Positions 8,404 through 17,767 of a stretch of DNA of 64,000 bases are shown piece by piece; the stretch's first letter is position 1; every line of letters starts with the position of its first letter. The translations under genes were made by a program, and so were the position numbers. The DNA is from JADKIH01 sp964595205 (GTDB taxonomy: Bacteria; Bacteroidota; Bacteroidia; AKYH767-A; 2013-40CM-41-45), in assembly GCA_964595205.1 (NCBI GenBank), contig CAZQOQ010000037.1, positions 248,001 through 312,000 of the forward strand, read 5' to 3'. The notes under the pieces are model-generated. The model searched no databases, had not been told where the DNA came from, and saw nothing but the letters and a program-made list of their open reading frames with translations.

Positions 8404-8411
8404 TAACTTTG
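8404..8411 (+). promoter_or_regulatory. -7 box for the AraC-type gene
   Basis: TAACTTTG matches the Bacteroidota -7 consensus TAnnTTTG and ends 19 nt before the ATG. No convincing -33 TTG was found at the usual distance. Confidence 0.5.
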
Positions 8412-8430
8412 GTTACAGGGAAAAAGAATC

Positions 8431-9366
8431 ATGAAGGATACAAATTGTCCTTATTGCAACAGCGTGCAGTCGTTATTGATTGGTAATGTATATTGTTCCC
8501 ATCAACCCAGAAGCATGGATCAGTTGGATACGGGAACTCTTTTTATCAAAAGTAAAAAACTGGAAGAGACAAAGAGCCACATTTCACGTCTGTCGATCAG
8601 ATGTATGTTGAAAGGCGAACAATACTACAAAGTTGGAAATCATGAACACCTGGTTACACCGGAAAATTATTTAGTTGTTAACCAGGGACAGCGTTATAAA
8701 ACTTCTTTCGACAGTAACGAAGAACAGGAAATGATTCTGGTTGGTTTCAGGCCGGGATTTGCCGAAGAAGTCTATTCTTCCATAATCAACTCCGACGAGA
8801 AATTACTGGATGATCCATTAATATCTGTTGGCGAGCCTATTTATTTTTTCGAACAAACATATCATTTGGATCCTGTTATTCAGGATTTGTTCATTCGCTT
8901 GAGAAGTCTGCTGAATGAGGATATTGCCTGGCGAAAGTCTGTCGACCTGGATACAATCTATACAACTATGATTTCGCGGTTGCTGATCGTCCGGAAGGAT
9001 CTTTTCTCCCGCATTAATAACCTGGACAATACAAAACATTCTACCCGGGTTGAACTTTATCGCAGGTTAACTATTGCAAAGGATTACATGGATGCAAACA
9101 TTGACAGGAAAATTAATGTGGACGAAGTCGCCAGGGTGGCATTCATGTCGCCTTTTCATTTTAAGAGAACTTTCAAAAAATTTTTTAAGATTACACCTCA
9201 TAATTATCACGTTCGACAACGACTTGAGTATTCCTGTCGGTTGATCGGACGAGGTCATTTCACCGTGAGGGATATTTGTCATCGTGTTGGTTTCGAAGAT
9301 GTCAGTTCTTTCATCAGGCTTTTTCGCCGGCAATATGGATGTACACCCGGCGAGTTTAATTCCTGA
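8431..9366 (+). CDS. AraC-family transcriptional regulator
   Basis: A 311-residue regulator. The C-terminal ~100 residues hold the two helix-turn-helix motifs of the AraC/XylS family (INVDEVARVAFMSPFHFKRTFKKFF and RDICHRVGFEDVSSFIRLFRRQYGCTPGEF). The N-terminal part looks like a cupin-type sensing domain. The extreme N-terminus carries CPYC plus further cysteine/histidine residues (C6, C9, C22, H24), which could bind metal or sense redox if translation starts here; a second ATG at 8515 would remove them. Ligand and targets are unknown. The next gene on the same strand, a serine hydrolase, is a natural candidate target. Confidence 0.9.
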   Translation: MKDTNCPYCNSVQSLLIGNVYCSHQPRSMDQLDTGTLFIKSKKLEETKSHISRLSIRCMLKGEQYYKVGNHEHLVTPENYLVVNQGQRYKTSFDSNEEQEMILVGFRPGFAEEVYSSIINSDEKLLDDPLISVGEPIYFFEQTYHLDPVIQDLFIRLRSLLNEDIAWRKSVDLDTIYTTMISRLLIVRKDLFSRINNLDNTKHSTRVELYRRLTIAKDYMDANIDRKINVDEVARVAFMSPFHFKRTFKKFFKITPHNYHVRQRLEYSCRLIGRGHFTVRDICHRVGFEDVSSFIRLFRRQYGCTPGEFNS

Positions 9367-9459
9367 AAGTTAGCACCATTCGCATATTATCTTTTAGAGG
9401 TGGGTACTATTTTCACCTTAGAATTCAGGATTAGTTGCAAACACCCAATAAAACCTGCT

Positions 9460-10902
9460 ATGAAGTTAATTACTAAATCGCTCTGCATCGCTCTGATCTT
9501 TCATTCATTTCATGCTTTTGCTTTGTCTGACAGAGTTTCCAAAATTGATTCGCTCATGAACCTATTTCGTGAGTATAATCATTTCAATGGTGCAGTTTTG
9601 GTTTCTGACAGCGGGAAGATTATTTATAAAAAGGCATATGGATATGCGAATATGGAATGGAAAATTCCAAATACCACTCAAACGCGATTCAAACTTGCCT
9701 CGCTTGGTAAACAATTCACTGCTTTGCTGATCTTACAGTTGGTAGAGGAGGGAAAGATTAAGCTGGACGGAAAAATTTGCGATTACCTTCCGGAGTATCC
9801 GAAAAAAACAGGTAACATTATCACAATCCATCAGCTGCTTACACATACTTCGGGGATTCCAAATTACCATGTTATTCCGGATTTTGATAGTATTGTATCA
9901 CCTGCGAATGTTTCGCGTGAAAATTTTATTGCACTTTTTAAAAGCAGGGATTTATTATTTCCACCGGGTACTCAGTTTGCGTATTCGAACCTGGGCTATT
10001 TTTTACTCGGATATATTGCAGAACGCGTAACTCATAAATCCTTCGACGTACTCATACAGGAGAAAATATTTATCCCAGCGGGAATGACAAACAGCAATTG
10101 TGAATCCCAAAAGGCGATTGTCGGGGAAAGAGCATATGGTTATAAAAATGCTTATGTAAATTATGAACCCGAGAAATACAGAAGTCCATCTACTGTTTTT
10201 GGCGCAGGACACATTATGTCAACCGTTGAAGATTTTTTTAAATACGATCATGCGTTAAGAAATCACACCCTTCTGTCAGAGAAATATATGGATCTCATTT
10301 TCACTCCTTATAAAGAGAATTATGGTTATGGATGGTTTCTCACAGAGTACAGCATACCACCGCAGGATACAAGTACTCTTGCCTATCATGATGGTGGTAC
10401 CTCAGGGTTTGTGACCGTTGCCTATCGTTTTATTGAGAAAAATAATCTTGTAGTTGTTTTCAGTAATGTTAGTCCCTGCAACGTTTACGAAATTGCCAGG
10501 GGAATTTCACGTATACTTTTTAATAAAGAAGAAATTCATCCAAAGAGATCTTATGTTGAGCAATTTGCCATTACCACACAGAAATCAGGTGTGCAGGAAG
10601 CAGTAAAGGAATTTTACTACTTGAAGAAAACAAATCCTGATTCTTACCAGCTTGACGGGGTAGAGTTCAATCTTCTAGGATATTCTTACATGGAAAATCA
10701 ACGAATGCCGGAAGCCATTGAAGTATTCAAAATTAATGTTGGCGAATTTCCCAAAACAGCTGATCCCTATGATAGTTTGGCTGAGGCTTATATGAAAAAC
10801 GGCGACAAAGAACTGGCTATTCTGAATTATAAAAAATCACTGGAACTCGATCCTAATAATTCCAATGCCAAGGTCATGTTGAAGAGACTGGGCGTACAAT
10901 AA
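9460..10902 (+). CDS. Beta-lactamase-like serine hydrolase with C-terminal TPRs
   Basis: A 480-residue exported protein of the class C beta-lactamase / penicillin-binding superfamily (DD-peptidase, esterase or peptidase activity). The start at 9460 gives a clear signal peptide (MKLITKSLCIALIFHSFHAFA); a longer frame from 9400 has no such signal. Catalytic motifs are SLGK (SxxK), YSN and HDGGTSGF (the KTG/HxG-like third motif). The last ~90 residues form two tetratricopeptide repeats (FPKTADPYDSLAEAYMKNGD, ELAILNYKKSLELDPNN), probably for protein contacts. This architecture is common in Bacteroidota; the substrate is unknown. Confidence 0.88.
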   Translation: MKLITKSLCIALIFHSFHAFALSDRVSKIDSLMNLFREYNHFNGAVLVSDSGKIIYKKAYGYANMEWKIPNTTQTRFKLASLGKQFTALLILQLVEEGKIKLDGKICDYLPEYPKKTGNIITIHQLLTHTSGIPNYHVIPDFDSIVSPANVSRENFIALFKSRDLLFPPGTQFAYSNLGYFLLGYIAERVTHKSFDVLIQEKIFIPAGMTNSNCESQKAIVGERAYGYKNAYVNYEPEKYRSPSTVFGAGHIMSTVEDFFKYDHALRNHTLLSEKYMDLIFTPYKENYGYGWFLTEYSIPPQDTSTLAYHDGGTSGFVTVAYRFIEKNNLVVVFSNVSPCNVYEIARGISRILFNKEEIHPKRSYVEQFAITTQKSGVQEAVKEFYYLKKTNPDSYQLDGVEFNLLGYSYMENQRMPEAIEVFKINVGEFPKTADPYDSLAEAYMKNGDKELAILNYKKSLELDPNNSNAKVMLKRLGVQ

Positions 10903-10904
10903 AT

Positions 10905-11777
10905 TCAATTTGTAACTTCACATCTCCAGATACCAATCGTCTTTCCTGCTCTTTTATTATAGATGATTGTCCTGCTGTCTTCAGAAATAAACACCCTTGC
11001 ATCTTCTTCTCCATCCCCGGCGGTCGTCAGTTTCTGTTTTCTTTTTCCGTCTGGTTGGATCCTGTAAATACAAAACGATCCCGATTCCAAAGATGAAAAA
11101 TAAATCCATTTTCCATCCGGTGAAGGTAAGGGCCAACCGTCTCTCACTGCCGGAGTTCGGGTAAGATTCTCTTCCAGGAAATTTGATGTATCCATTATGA
11201 AAATATCATCACCGGCATTACTGTTCTTTAAAAATATTATTTTTCTCATATCCTTTGAATATCTCGCACAGGTTTCATCTTCTTTGCTATTGGTGAATCG
11301 CTCCGTTTTCTTGGATTGGATGCCGTACCTGTAAATATCAAAGGAACCGTTTCCCCGGGTTGAGTTGAATAATATAAATTTTCCGTCGGGACTGAAATAC
11401 GGGTGTATGTCTCTACCTGGATCATCAGTTATCCGGACAATGTCTTTTCCATCAGATTTCATCATATAAATTTCTTCATTGCCATCCCTGTCACTCACAA
11501 ATGCTATCGATTCATTATCCGGGTTCCAGTCAGGAAAATTATTGTTGAATGTATCTGCAGGAAATGGTATTTGCCTCCCGTCATTCAAGTCGATTACCGC
11601 CAGCTGCCAGTTCCCGCTTCGGTTTGTTTGAAAGAGAATTTTACTCTTGTCATGCGACAAACGCGGATATGCACTTTCTTTTCCTTCTTCCTCGAATAGG
11701 ATTTTACAATCGGTAGACTGGGCTTTCGACCAGGTAAAACAAATTGTAAAAGCAAATGCTAAAAATATTTTTTTCAT
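10905..11777 (-). CDS. Exported TolB/WD40-like beta-propeller protein
   Basis: A 290-residue secreted protein: signal peptide MKKIFLAFAFTICFTWSKA, then repeated PD40/TolB-type blades with the pattern W-x-PDxxxIxFxSxRxGxxxIY (for example DWNPDNESIAFVSDRDGNEEIYMM and YFSPDGKFILFNSTRGNG). The start at 11777 is chosen because it begins the signal peptide; the frame is open 12 codons further. Propellers of this kind mediate protein contacts and no enzymatic function is implied. It ends 2 nt from the convergent serine hydrolase and follows a DUF885 gene after a 10-nt gap, suggesting co-transcription. Confidence 0.82.
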   Translation of the reverse strand: MKKIFLAFAFTICFTWSKAQSTDCKILFEEEGKESAYPRLSHDKSKILFQTNRSGNWQLAVIDLNDGRQIPFPADTFNNNFPDWNPDNESIAFVSDRDGNEEIYMMKSDGKDIVRITDDPGRDIHPYFSPDGKFILFNSTRGNGSFDIYRYGIQSKKTERFTNSKEDETCARYSKDMRKIIFLKNSNAGDDIFIMDTSNFLEENLTRTPAVRDGWPLPSPDGKWIYFSSLESGSFCIYRIQPDGKRKQKLTTAGDGEEDARVFISEDSRTIIYNKRAGKTIGIWRCEVTN

Positions 11778-11787
11778 GTTATTCTTT

Positions 11788-13146
11788 TTATTGTGCCGAA
11801 TATATAATATCAAAATTACGGCTGATAACTTCGGGTGGCCTCATGCCAAATGAAAGATAAGAGCGGTTAAATCTGATCTCATTAAACCGCTTACCATATT
11901 TCTTCATCATCTCATTTTTTAAATTCAAAATGCAATCAGCGCCTGCTTTATAACTCAAAGCCTGAGCTGGCCAGTTTGTAACTCGGCTTATTTCTCTGTC
12001 GGCTATTTCATCCTGACCCGGGATATTTTCTTTCCAGTAATCAAGTGCCTGACTTGTTGTCCAGCCATAATAATGAATTCCAGCATCGATTACCAGGCGG
12101 GCAGACCGTACCAGATCCCATTCCCACTTTCCAAGGTAGCTGTAGATGCTGCGATACAAACCCAGTTTCTTTCCTTCGTATTCGACATAACACGCCCATC
12201 CTTCGAAACAACCCGGATAAGAAAATAAATTCTGCAACGAATCAGCTGCATCGGCAGCACGAAGCGAAAATTGCAAATGATGCCCTGGAATAGCTTCATG
12301 CATATAAAGCCATTCGATGGCGCGGCTATTGTATTTGCCTCCATAAAAATTATATTGAAATACATCTTTCCCATACGGATTATTCTCATGGTTAATATAC
12401 ATACCCGGAGGTGTGTTTGGTCCTGCACCCGGCCACTCGATTGGAAATACTTCTGGCAGCTTTACGTTGCCAATAATTGAATTGAGTTTTTTACGAATAG
12501 TGGCACTTGTATTTTCAAACTCAGCAAGTAATTTTTGTTTGTCTGTAATATAAAAGGAATCGCTTTTAAGGTAATTATAAAATGTCATGCTGTCTTCGTA
12601 GCCGGATTCGATTTGAATTTTTTTTATTTCATACTTTACTTTTTTTACTTCATCGAGTCCCAATTTCATTATTTCTTCCGGCGATAGATTTAATCCTGTA
12701 TACTTTTTAATGAAGAGAGTGTACCAGGATTTTACATCCGGCAAATCATGCAATCCTGACTGGGGAATTTTACGACCGTCACGAATCCAGGATTTCTCGA
12801 GTGAAATTCTCTGCAGATTAAAATCAATCTCAAATCGCAGATGGTCAAAAATTATCTGTTCGCTGATGTCTAACTTTGCTCTTTGAAATCGATTCAGTGC
12901 AGATTTTTCTCGGTTGAAAAAGTCTTCCTGGTATTCAATGTTTTCAACGGAAGGAATCGTGCTGAAATATTCCCTATAGTCATATTGCGTGCCGGGTATA
13001 TTAAGTTTCAGATAATTTCCGGCAAAGTCTTCAATAAATTTTTGAAACACATTATCCTTCGTATGCCCTGTGAAAAGTAATATCAGGCACACACTGAAAA
13101 TCACGTTAGAAAACTTTTTTTTCTTTATTGTTGTTTCTTCAGCCAT
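11788..13146 (-). CDS. DUF885-family putative zinc metallopeptidase
   Basis: A 452-residue DUF885 protein. The zinc-peptidase signature HEAIPGHH (HExxH with flanking Pro-Gly) and downstream FEGWACYVE, whose Glu would be the third zinc ligand, are intact, so it is probably an active peptidase (gluzincin fold). An N-terminal hydrophobic stretch (about 12-27) suggests export. The ATG overlaps the upstream hydrolase gene by 22 nt. Shorter than many DUF885 proteins (about 550-600 residues), with the N-terminal region reduced. Substrate unknown. Confidence 0.85.
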   Translation of the reverse strand: MAEETTIKKKKFSNVIFSVCLILLFTGHTKDNVFQKFIEDFAGNYLKLNIPGTQYDYREYFSTIPSVENIEYQEDFFNREKSALNRFQRAKLDISEQIIFDHLRFEIDFNLQRISLEKSWIRDGRKIPQSGLHDLPDVKSWYTLFIKKYTGLNLSPEEIMKLGLDEVKKVKYEIKKIQIESGYEDSMTFYNYLKSDSFYITDKQKLLAEFENTSATIRKKLNSIIGNVKLPEVFPIEWPGAGPNTPPGMYINHENNPYGKDVFQYNFYGGKYNSRAIEWLYMHEAIPGHHLQFSLRAADAADSLQNLFSYPGCFEGWACYVEYEGKKLGLYRSIYSYLGKWEWDLVRSARLVIDAGIHYYGWTTSQALDYWKENIPGQDEIADREISRVTNWPAQALSYKAGADCILNLKNEMMKKYGKRFNEIRFNRSYLSFGMRPPEVISRNFDIIYSAQ

Positions 13147-14438
13147 TCCAAAATTACATTGCCAACTTCCGGGTTATACGGTCCCGGATTCCTGTTAGAC
13201 TCGGAAAAATTAGTTGCAATTAACATTCCATGATCTGCATTCTCCACTTTTAAAAATTCTGCATTTCCGGGATGATAAAAATTAATTGCGTCTGCTACTA
13301 TCTTATGATCTTCCTCAGATGAAATATAATCACTGGTTCCCCAGATTATAGCCGCTTTACCTGTGAATGATTTCCATTGTCCGGGAATATTCAAAGCGTA
13401 CAATTCATCGTTGTATGCGCGTGACCTCAAATCAAAAACGGATAGATATTCTCCACAAACGGTTTTTTTTGTTGTGGCGGTTTCTGTTGTCATTTTCTCT
13501 GTGAAGTAATATGATGCACATTCGCTGAAATCTTTTATCAGGTCGAAAGTTTCCTCCGGATTCATACCATAAGCTTCAGCAATCGTTCTTCTCGTCTTGG
13601 CAAGGTATTCCGGAAAGCAAGAGCCTATCAAACCATAAGCAACTATGCCTTTCAAAGCAGTTCTTTGCGCAATCATAGGTGCAAATACTCCACCCATACT
13701 ATGGCCCAGAATCAAAACTGAATTCGAATCTACATCGATCCTTTGTTTCAGTGTTTTTATTGCCTGAACATATCCTTCCATTTCTTCCTTGAAACTTACG
13801 GCATTGCAGGATTTACTATAATTTGCATTGTCGCCAATTCCCGGTTTTTCAAGCCTTGCACATAAATAACCGGCCCTGGAAAGTGTGTTCAGTAATTGCA
13901 CTTCACTTCTTGTAGAATCCAGGGGGAAATCCAAAGAATAACATCCAATCCCTCCGACAAAAGCGATCACCGGAAAACGTTTTTCTGCGATAGGTTTTGT
14001 GATGATGATGCGTTCCAATCCGACAGCCGATTCAGCCTCCGTATAAATTACCTCAAGGTCCTTATATTTTTCTTTGGGAAATTTTTTAAATACGGATACA
14101 CCTTTGTTTATTTTTTTGTTCCGATAATATTCAAAAGTAAATTTCTGACCACCGGAATTTCCTGAAAGAACAGCAATGACTTCTCCGGTGGAACTTACTT
14201 TTTTCTCATTGATAGAAATCAACAGGTCTCCTTTTTTTAATCCTGCTTCTTCTGCAGTTGATTCAGGCAATACTTCGCTGATTAAAACTCCAGAATTGTC
14301 GTTTAAACCCATCAGTTTTTTTGAATCATCTGTAAGGTTCTCCATCCTGATTCCAAGATAAACTCTTCGTGGTAATGCTTGAGGAAGAACATTCATAACT
14401 GCAACCAGCGTAAATACTAATAAAAAGGATATCCGCAT
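13125..14438 (-). CDS. Exported PDZ domain plus alpha/beta hydrolase fusion
   Basis: A 437-residue exported protein. After a signal peptide (1-20) comes a PDZ domain (about 24-115, with VLISEVLPESTAEEAGLKKGDLLISIN), then an alpha/beta-hydrolase domain with nucleophile elbow GHSMGG, a late acidic region and the His in ENADHGM. Serine esterase or peptidase activity is likely. The PDZ could recruit substrate or partner protein C-termini. It heads a minus-strand cluster with the DUF885 peptidase (22-nt overlap) and the propeller protein, so the three may act together in the periplasm. Confidence 0.85.
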   Translation of the reverse strand: MRISFLLVFTLVAVMNVLPQALPRRVYLGIRMENLTDDSKKLMGLNDNSGVLISEVLPESTAEEAGLKKGDLLISINEKKVSSTGEVIAVLSGNSGGQKFTFEYYRNKKINKGVSVFKKFPKEKYKDLEVIYTEAESAVGLERIIITKPIAEKRFPVIAFVGGIGCYSLDFPLDSTRSEVQLLNTLSRAGYLCARLEKPGIGDNANYSKSCNAVSFKEEMEGYVQAIKTLKQRIDVDSNSVLILGHSMGGVFAPMIAQRTALKGIVAYGLIGSCFPEYLAKTRRTIAEAYGMNPEETFDLIKDFSECASYYFTEKMTTETATTKKTVCGEYLSVFDLRSRAYNDELYALNIPGQWKSFTGKAAIIWGTSDYISSEEDHKIVADAINFYHPGNAEFLKVENADHGMLIATNFSESNRNPGPYNPEVGNVILEWLKKQQ

Positions 14439-14641
14439 GCTCTTTACTTTTTATAAAATTAGAAAATACAAAGCTTATACAGATATGCGAAAAATGCTAA
14501 ATTGGAAAAATACTATAACGTAAACGATTAGTAATTTGAAGCGGATAATCAGGAAGTCTTTAAGTTTATAAAATTATAAATCAGAAATTATTCTTGAACA
14601 CAGGAGTTTCATTCTGAATGGAAATAGACCAGATTGTTTTT

Positions 14642-16570
14642 CTATTTCTTATAGGCAAACGACATACTCTTCTTCATTTCTCTTTGAAATTTTAAAATCC
14701 TTTCCCTCGTATCCTGTGCTGTCTTCAGCCTGGCCTGATCGTTATTTGCCGTATAAAATTCAATGTGCCTGTCGAGCATCGCCTGGAAATCTACCAGCTT
14801 ATCAAGCGCAGCCGGATCTGAGAATAACAGCTTTGATTTTAAAATTGGCAAATCCAGTTTCAGGAAATTATCGTTTGCAGATGAATCACCGGGCATTGAT
14901 GAAGAAAAGCACCCGGAAACATATCGCCTGGGATCATAATATTTATTCGTACTGAAAAAATAATGCGCCCGCGGATCGGTGAGTAGAAACCTGTTCTCTG
15001 TTTTTGCCGTTGTTTCAATTTTTGTGAGTAAGGACTGGAATGCAGAATTGATCGTATTATTACTCAAATCGCAACCGGTATTAATTACCTGGTGTGGGTG
15101 TTCCTTTCCCAATTCTTCAACGAACCTGTCATATTCCGGTCTGATCTTGTTGTAAAATTCCGGATACAAAATAGGCACCATACGGTAATGTGTAAACTTC
15201 AGATCATAATTCAGCACGGTTAAATCCGGACGGAAATTTTCGACGATCCTGTAATAATAATATTGGATGATAAGACTCCAGTCCGATATGATGATGATGC
15301 TGTTTTTTGGGGCAGACTTATCGAGCATGCTCATCAGGGTCTCACTAACGGGATACGTGCGGCGATCATGAAGCGGATAGTTATAGATTATCTGTACGCA
15401 AAGCAGCAAAGGCATAACAAACTGCGCTTTTATCTTTTCAGAATAAGTTACCACGCCATAGAAAACGGGTATCATCAGTATCATAAAAGGCAGAAGCATG
15501 TATGCGTCTGTGCTCGACCATTGGTTATTGTTCAACTGGTAAACGAATAGAAAAAGAAAATAGAGTAGGACTGTCCAGAATAGCCTGAAAAGTTTTTTCC
15601 TGAGCATCACTGCAAGTCCGGCGATGAAAAATGGCAGGAATACGAAAAGCTGAACCGCCGTTAGCTTTAAAAAATAAGGCACGCGCGCGCTGATGATCTT
15701 TTCCGACGTAGACGTAATATTTTTCGTGTATGCTCCGCCACTCACATGGAAAAACAATTCGCTCAGGGTAGAAGGCCCGCCGAACATGAAGGGATATTCG
15801 CTCTGGGCACGCATGTACATCCATCCGTATGAGAATACGGTGAGTAGAAAGGCAGATGCGGTAAGAATCCAGAAGTCGCGCATCTTAAACACTTCCGGAA
15901 GTTGTCTGAGAAATGAGACCTCCTGTTTCCTGCTTTTCTTTTTCGGATCGATATTTTCATTGGCGACAAAAATATTCTTTAAAAAGAAGACAGGTGTGAA
16001 AGGAAGAAACAATATCATGGTCAGGTGATGATTGCCGAGTCCTGCTGCGAGACCCAAAGCCGCAATGAAAATAAACTTCTTCTTCCTTTCAAAGTGATAT
16101 GAAATGAGTCCGTATAGCGTAACCGCAAATGCCAAAACCTGGAAACTGTAAACTTCAACCGTATTTCCCCAGGCCCATGTAGTGGATGCGGTGCTGTATG
16201 CAAGTGCAATCGTGCAATAGATGAACAGCTTTCCTGATGTCTCAGCGATCTTCATGTTATTGCCGATCGTTTTGAAAATAATATAAAGTAACAACGATGC
16301 AGTAGATATGCATATTGCCGAAAACAAGGTTAGTGCATTGATGGTATTCATCCCAAACAATCCGAGGAACTTTGTCCAGGCCATTCCTGTGAGAATGTAT
16401 GAAGGCGTGCCCGGTGGATGAGCAATGCTGCCAAGTTTTATCACCAGCGCAAATTCTGCCGCATCATCAAACATCAGCGATGTGCTGCTCGTCAGACAGC
16501 AGAAAATCAATGGTACAATAAAACTCAGGATAAGAAACGGAATGTCTTTAACAGAAAGCTTACTATTCAT
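14642..16570 (-). CDS. DUF2723 membrane glycosyltransferase-like protein (GT117/TMEM260 type)
   Basis: A 642-residue polytopic membrane protein of the DUF2723 family, related to eukaryotic TMEM260 and to lipid-linked, GT-C-fold mannosyltransferases. The N-terminal region has the family's DDAAEF and AHPPGTPSY motifs (first extracytoplasmic loop, where the catalytic acidic residue of GT-C enzymes lies), followed by about ten hydrophobic helices and a soluble C-terminal part. Probably transfers a sugar from a polyprenyl-phosphate donor to protein or polysaccharide outside the membrane; donor and acceptor are unknown. A TATATTTG box lies upstream. Confidence 0.85.
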   Translation of the reverse strand: MNSKLSVKDIPFLILSFIVPLIFCCLTSSTSLMFDDAAEFALVIKLGSIAHPPGTPSYILTGMAWTKFLGLFGMNTINALTLFSAICISTASLLLYIIFKTIGNNMKIAETSGKLFIYCTIALAYSTASTTWAWGNTVEVYSFQVLAFAVTLYGLISYHFERKKKFIFIAALGLAAGLGNHHLTMILFLPFTPVFFLKNIFVANENIDPKKKSRKQEVSFLRQLPEVFKMRDFWILTASAFLLTVFSYGWMYMRAQSEYPFMFGGPSTLSELFFHVSGGAYTKNITSTSEKIISARVPYFLKLTAVQLFVFLPFFIAGLAVMLRKKLFRLFWTVLLYFLFLFVYQLNNNQWSSTDAYMLLPFMILMIPVFYGVVTYSEKIKAQFVMPLLLCVQIIYNYPLHDRRTYPVSETLMSMLDKSAPKNSIIIISDWSLIIQYYYYRIVENFRPDLTVLNYDLKFTHYRMVPILYPEFYNKIRPEYDRFVEELGKEHPHQVINTGCDLSNNTINSAFQSLLTKIETTAKTENRFLLTDPRAHYFFSTNKYYDPRRYVSGCFSSSMPGDSSANDNFLKLDLPILKSKLLFSDPAALDKLVDFQAMLDRHIEFYTANNDQARLKTAQDTRERILKFQREMKKSMSFAYKK

Positions 16571-16645
16571 GTTGTAACTCGGCTCCGGTAGATGCTGCCT
16601 ATGATTTGTTTCCGGCTAATGTAAGGATCAAATTTTAATATCGCA

Positions 16646-16653
16646 CAAATATA
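16646..16653 (-). promoter_or_regulatory. -7 box upstream of the DUF2723 gene
   Basis: TATATTTG on the minus strand, about 76 nt before the DUF2723 start; a perfect TAnnTTTG. No clear -33 TTG. Confidence 0.45.
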
Positions 16654-16705
16654 GTAAGTGTGTTTATTTGTGATTTTATCCTGCAGGAAACAGAGATGCA
16701 GTTTC

Positions 16706-17656
16706 TTACAACAGCTCGGCAATCCGGTCGCGCCAGATGAGTATAACGACGCCGACGATGGCAACAACCAATCCCGCCATCGACCGGTAGGTAATTTTTT
16801 CCCTGAAGAAGATAACCGAAAGAATAAATGCAAAAGCCGGTACAAGCGAAAAGATTGTCTGGGCAACGGAGGGATCTATAAAATAAACTGTAAACAGAGA
16901 AAGACATACTCCGGCTACCGGGCCGAAGATGGTGCCGATCACTGCATATTTTACTCCCATGTTTTTATTCGTAATTATAGGATTGAAAATTTCACTCGTT
17001 TTGCCTCTGATAAATGTGAATAGAAACAGGGATGATGAAGCGGCAAAAAGTCTGATAAACGAAGCATGAAAAGGATTCACCTGAACAGTTTCATGAGCCA
17101 GCATCCCTTTTTTTGCCAGAACCAACCCGGCGCCCTGGCACAGGGCGGCCAATATTCCCGTGATGATTCCATAGGCAATCGATCCATGACCGTGATCGGG
17201 GATCTTTTCTCTTTCTCTCTTACCGAGACTCACGAAATTTACTCCGGTGATGGTGATTATTATTCCGAAAATTCCAATCAGTGAAATTCTCTCATCAATG
17301 ATTAACGCGCCAAGCAGCAATGCCGCCGCAGGGGCGAAGGTGGTCAGCACACTTCCGATACGCGCTCCCAGCACGCGGTACATGGCAAATGCAAAATAAT
17401 CGCCGATCGTAAGTCCGACCACACCTGAAAGACACAGCCACATCCATGTTGCCGAATATTCGCTCGAAAATATTTTCCTGAAATCAGTGAATCCGGCCAG
17501 GCATGAAATCGTAAACATGATGATCATCGCAAGAATGAGCCTGAAATTATTGAGTGCTCCGATTCCCAGCCTGCGCGCAGCCTGCGTAAACGGGAAAATG
17601 CAAATCGACCACGATAACGTCGTTAATAATGCAAATAGAATTCCTATGCTGATCAA
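16706..17656 (-). CDS. EamA/DMT-superfamily transporter
   Basis: A 316-residue inner-membrane protein with ten predicted helices made of two tandem EamA units, the second beginning near GSIAYGIITGILAALCQG; typical metabolite or drug exporters. Substrate not predictable. The start is a TTG (17656-17654): no ATG is available before the first membrane helix, and a stop codon lies four codons upstream. A non-ATG start is therefore required. Ends about 135 nt before DUF2723 starts. Confidence 0.88.
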   Translation of the reverse strand: MISIGILFALLTTLSWSICIFPFTQAARRLGIGALNNFRLILAMIIMFTISCLAGFTDFRKIFSSEYSATWMWLCLSGVVGLTIGDYFAFAMYRVLGARIGSVLTTFAPAAALLLGALIIDERISLIGIFGIIITITGVNFVSLGKREREKIPDHGHGSIAYGIITGILAALCQGAGLVLAKKGMLAHETVQVNPFHASFIRLFAASSSLFLFTFIRGKTSEIFNPIITNKNMGVKYAVIGTIFGPVAGVCLSLFTVYFIDPSVAQTIFSLVPAFAFILSVIFFREKITYRSMAGLVVAIVGVVILIWRDRIAELL

Positions 17657-17767
17657 GGTTAGCGGTTATAGTCTGATTATTAATTAATTCGCCGGAGGGC
17701 CGATGGCAATTTTTCTTACTGGTTTATGTCATCATTCAGTTCTGAAAATCGAATATAAACAATGAGT

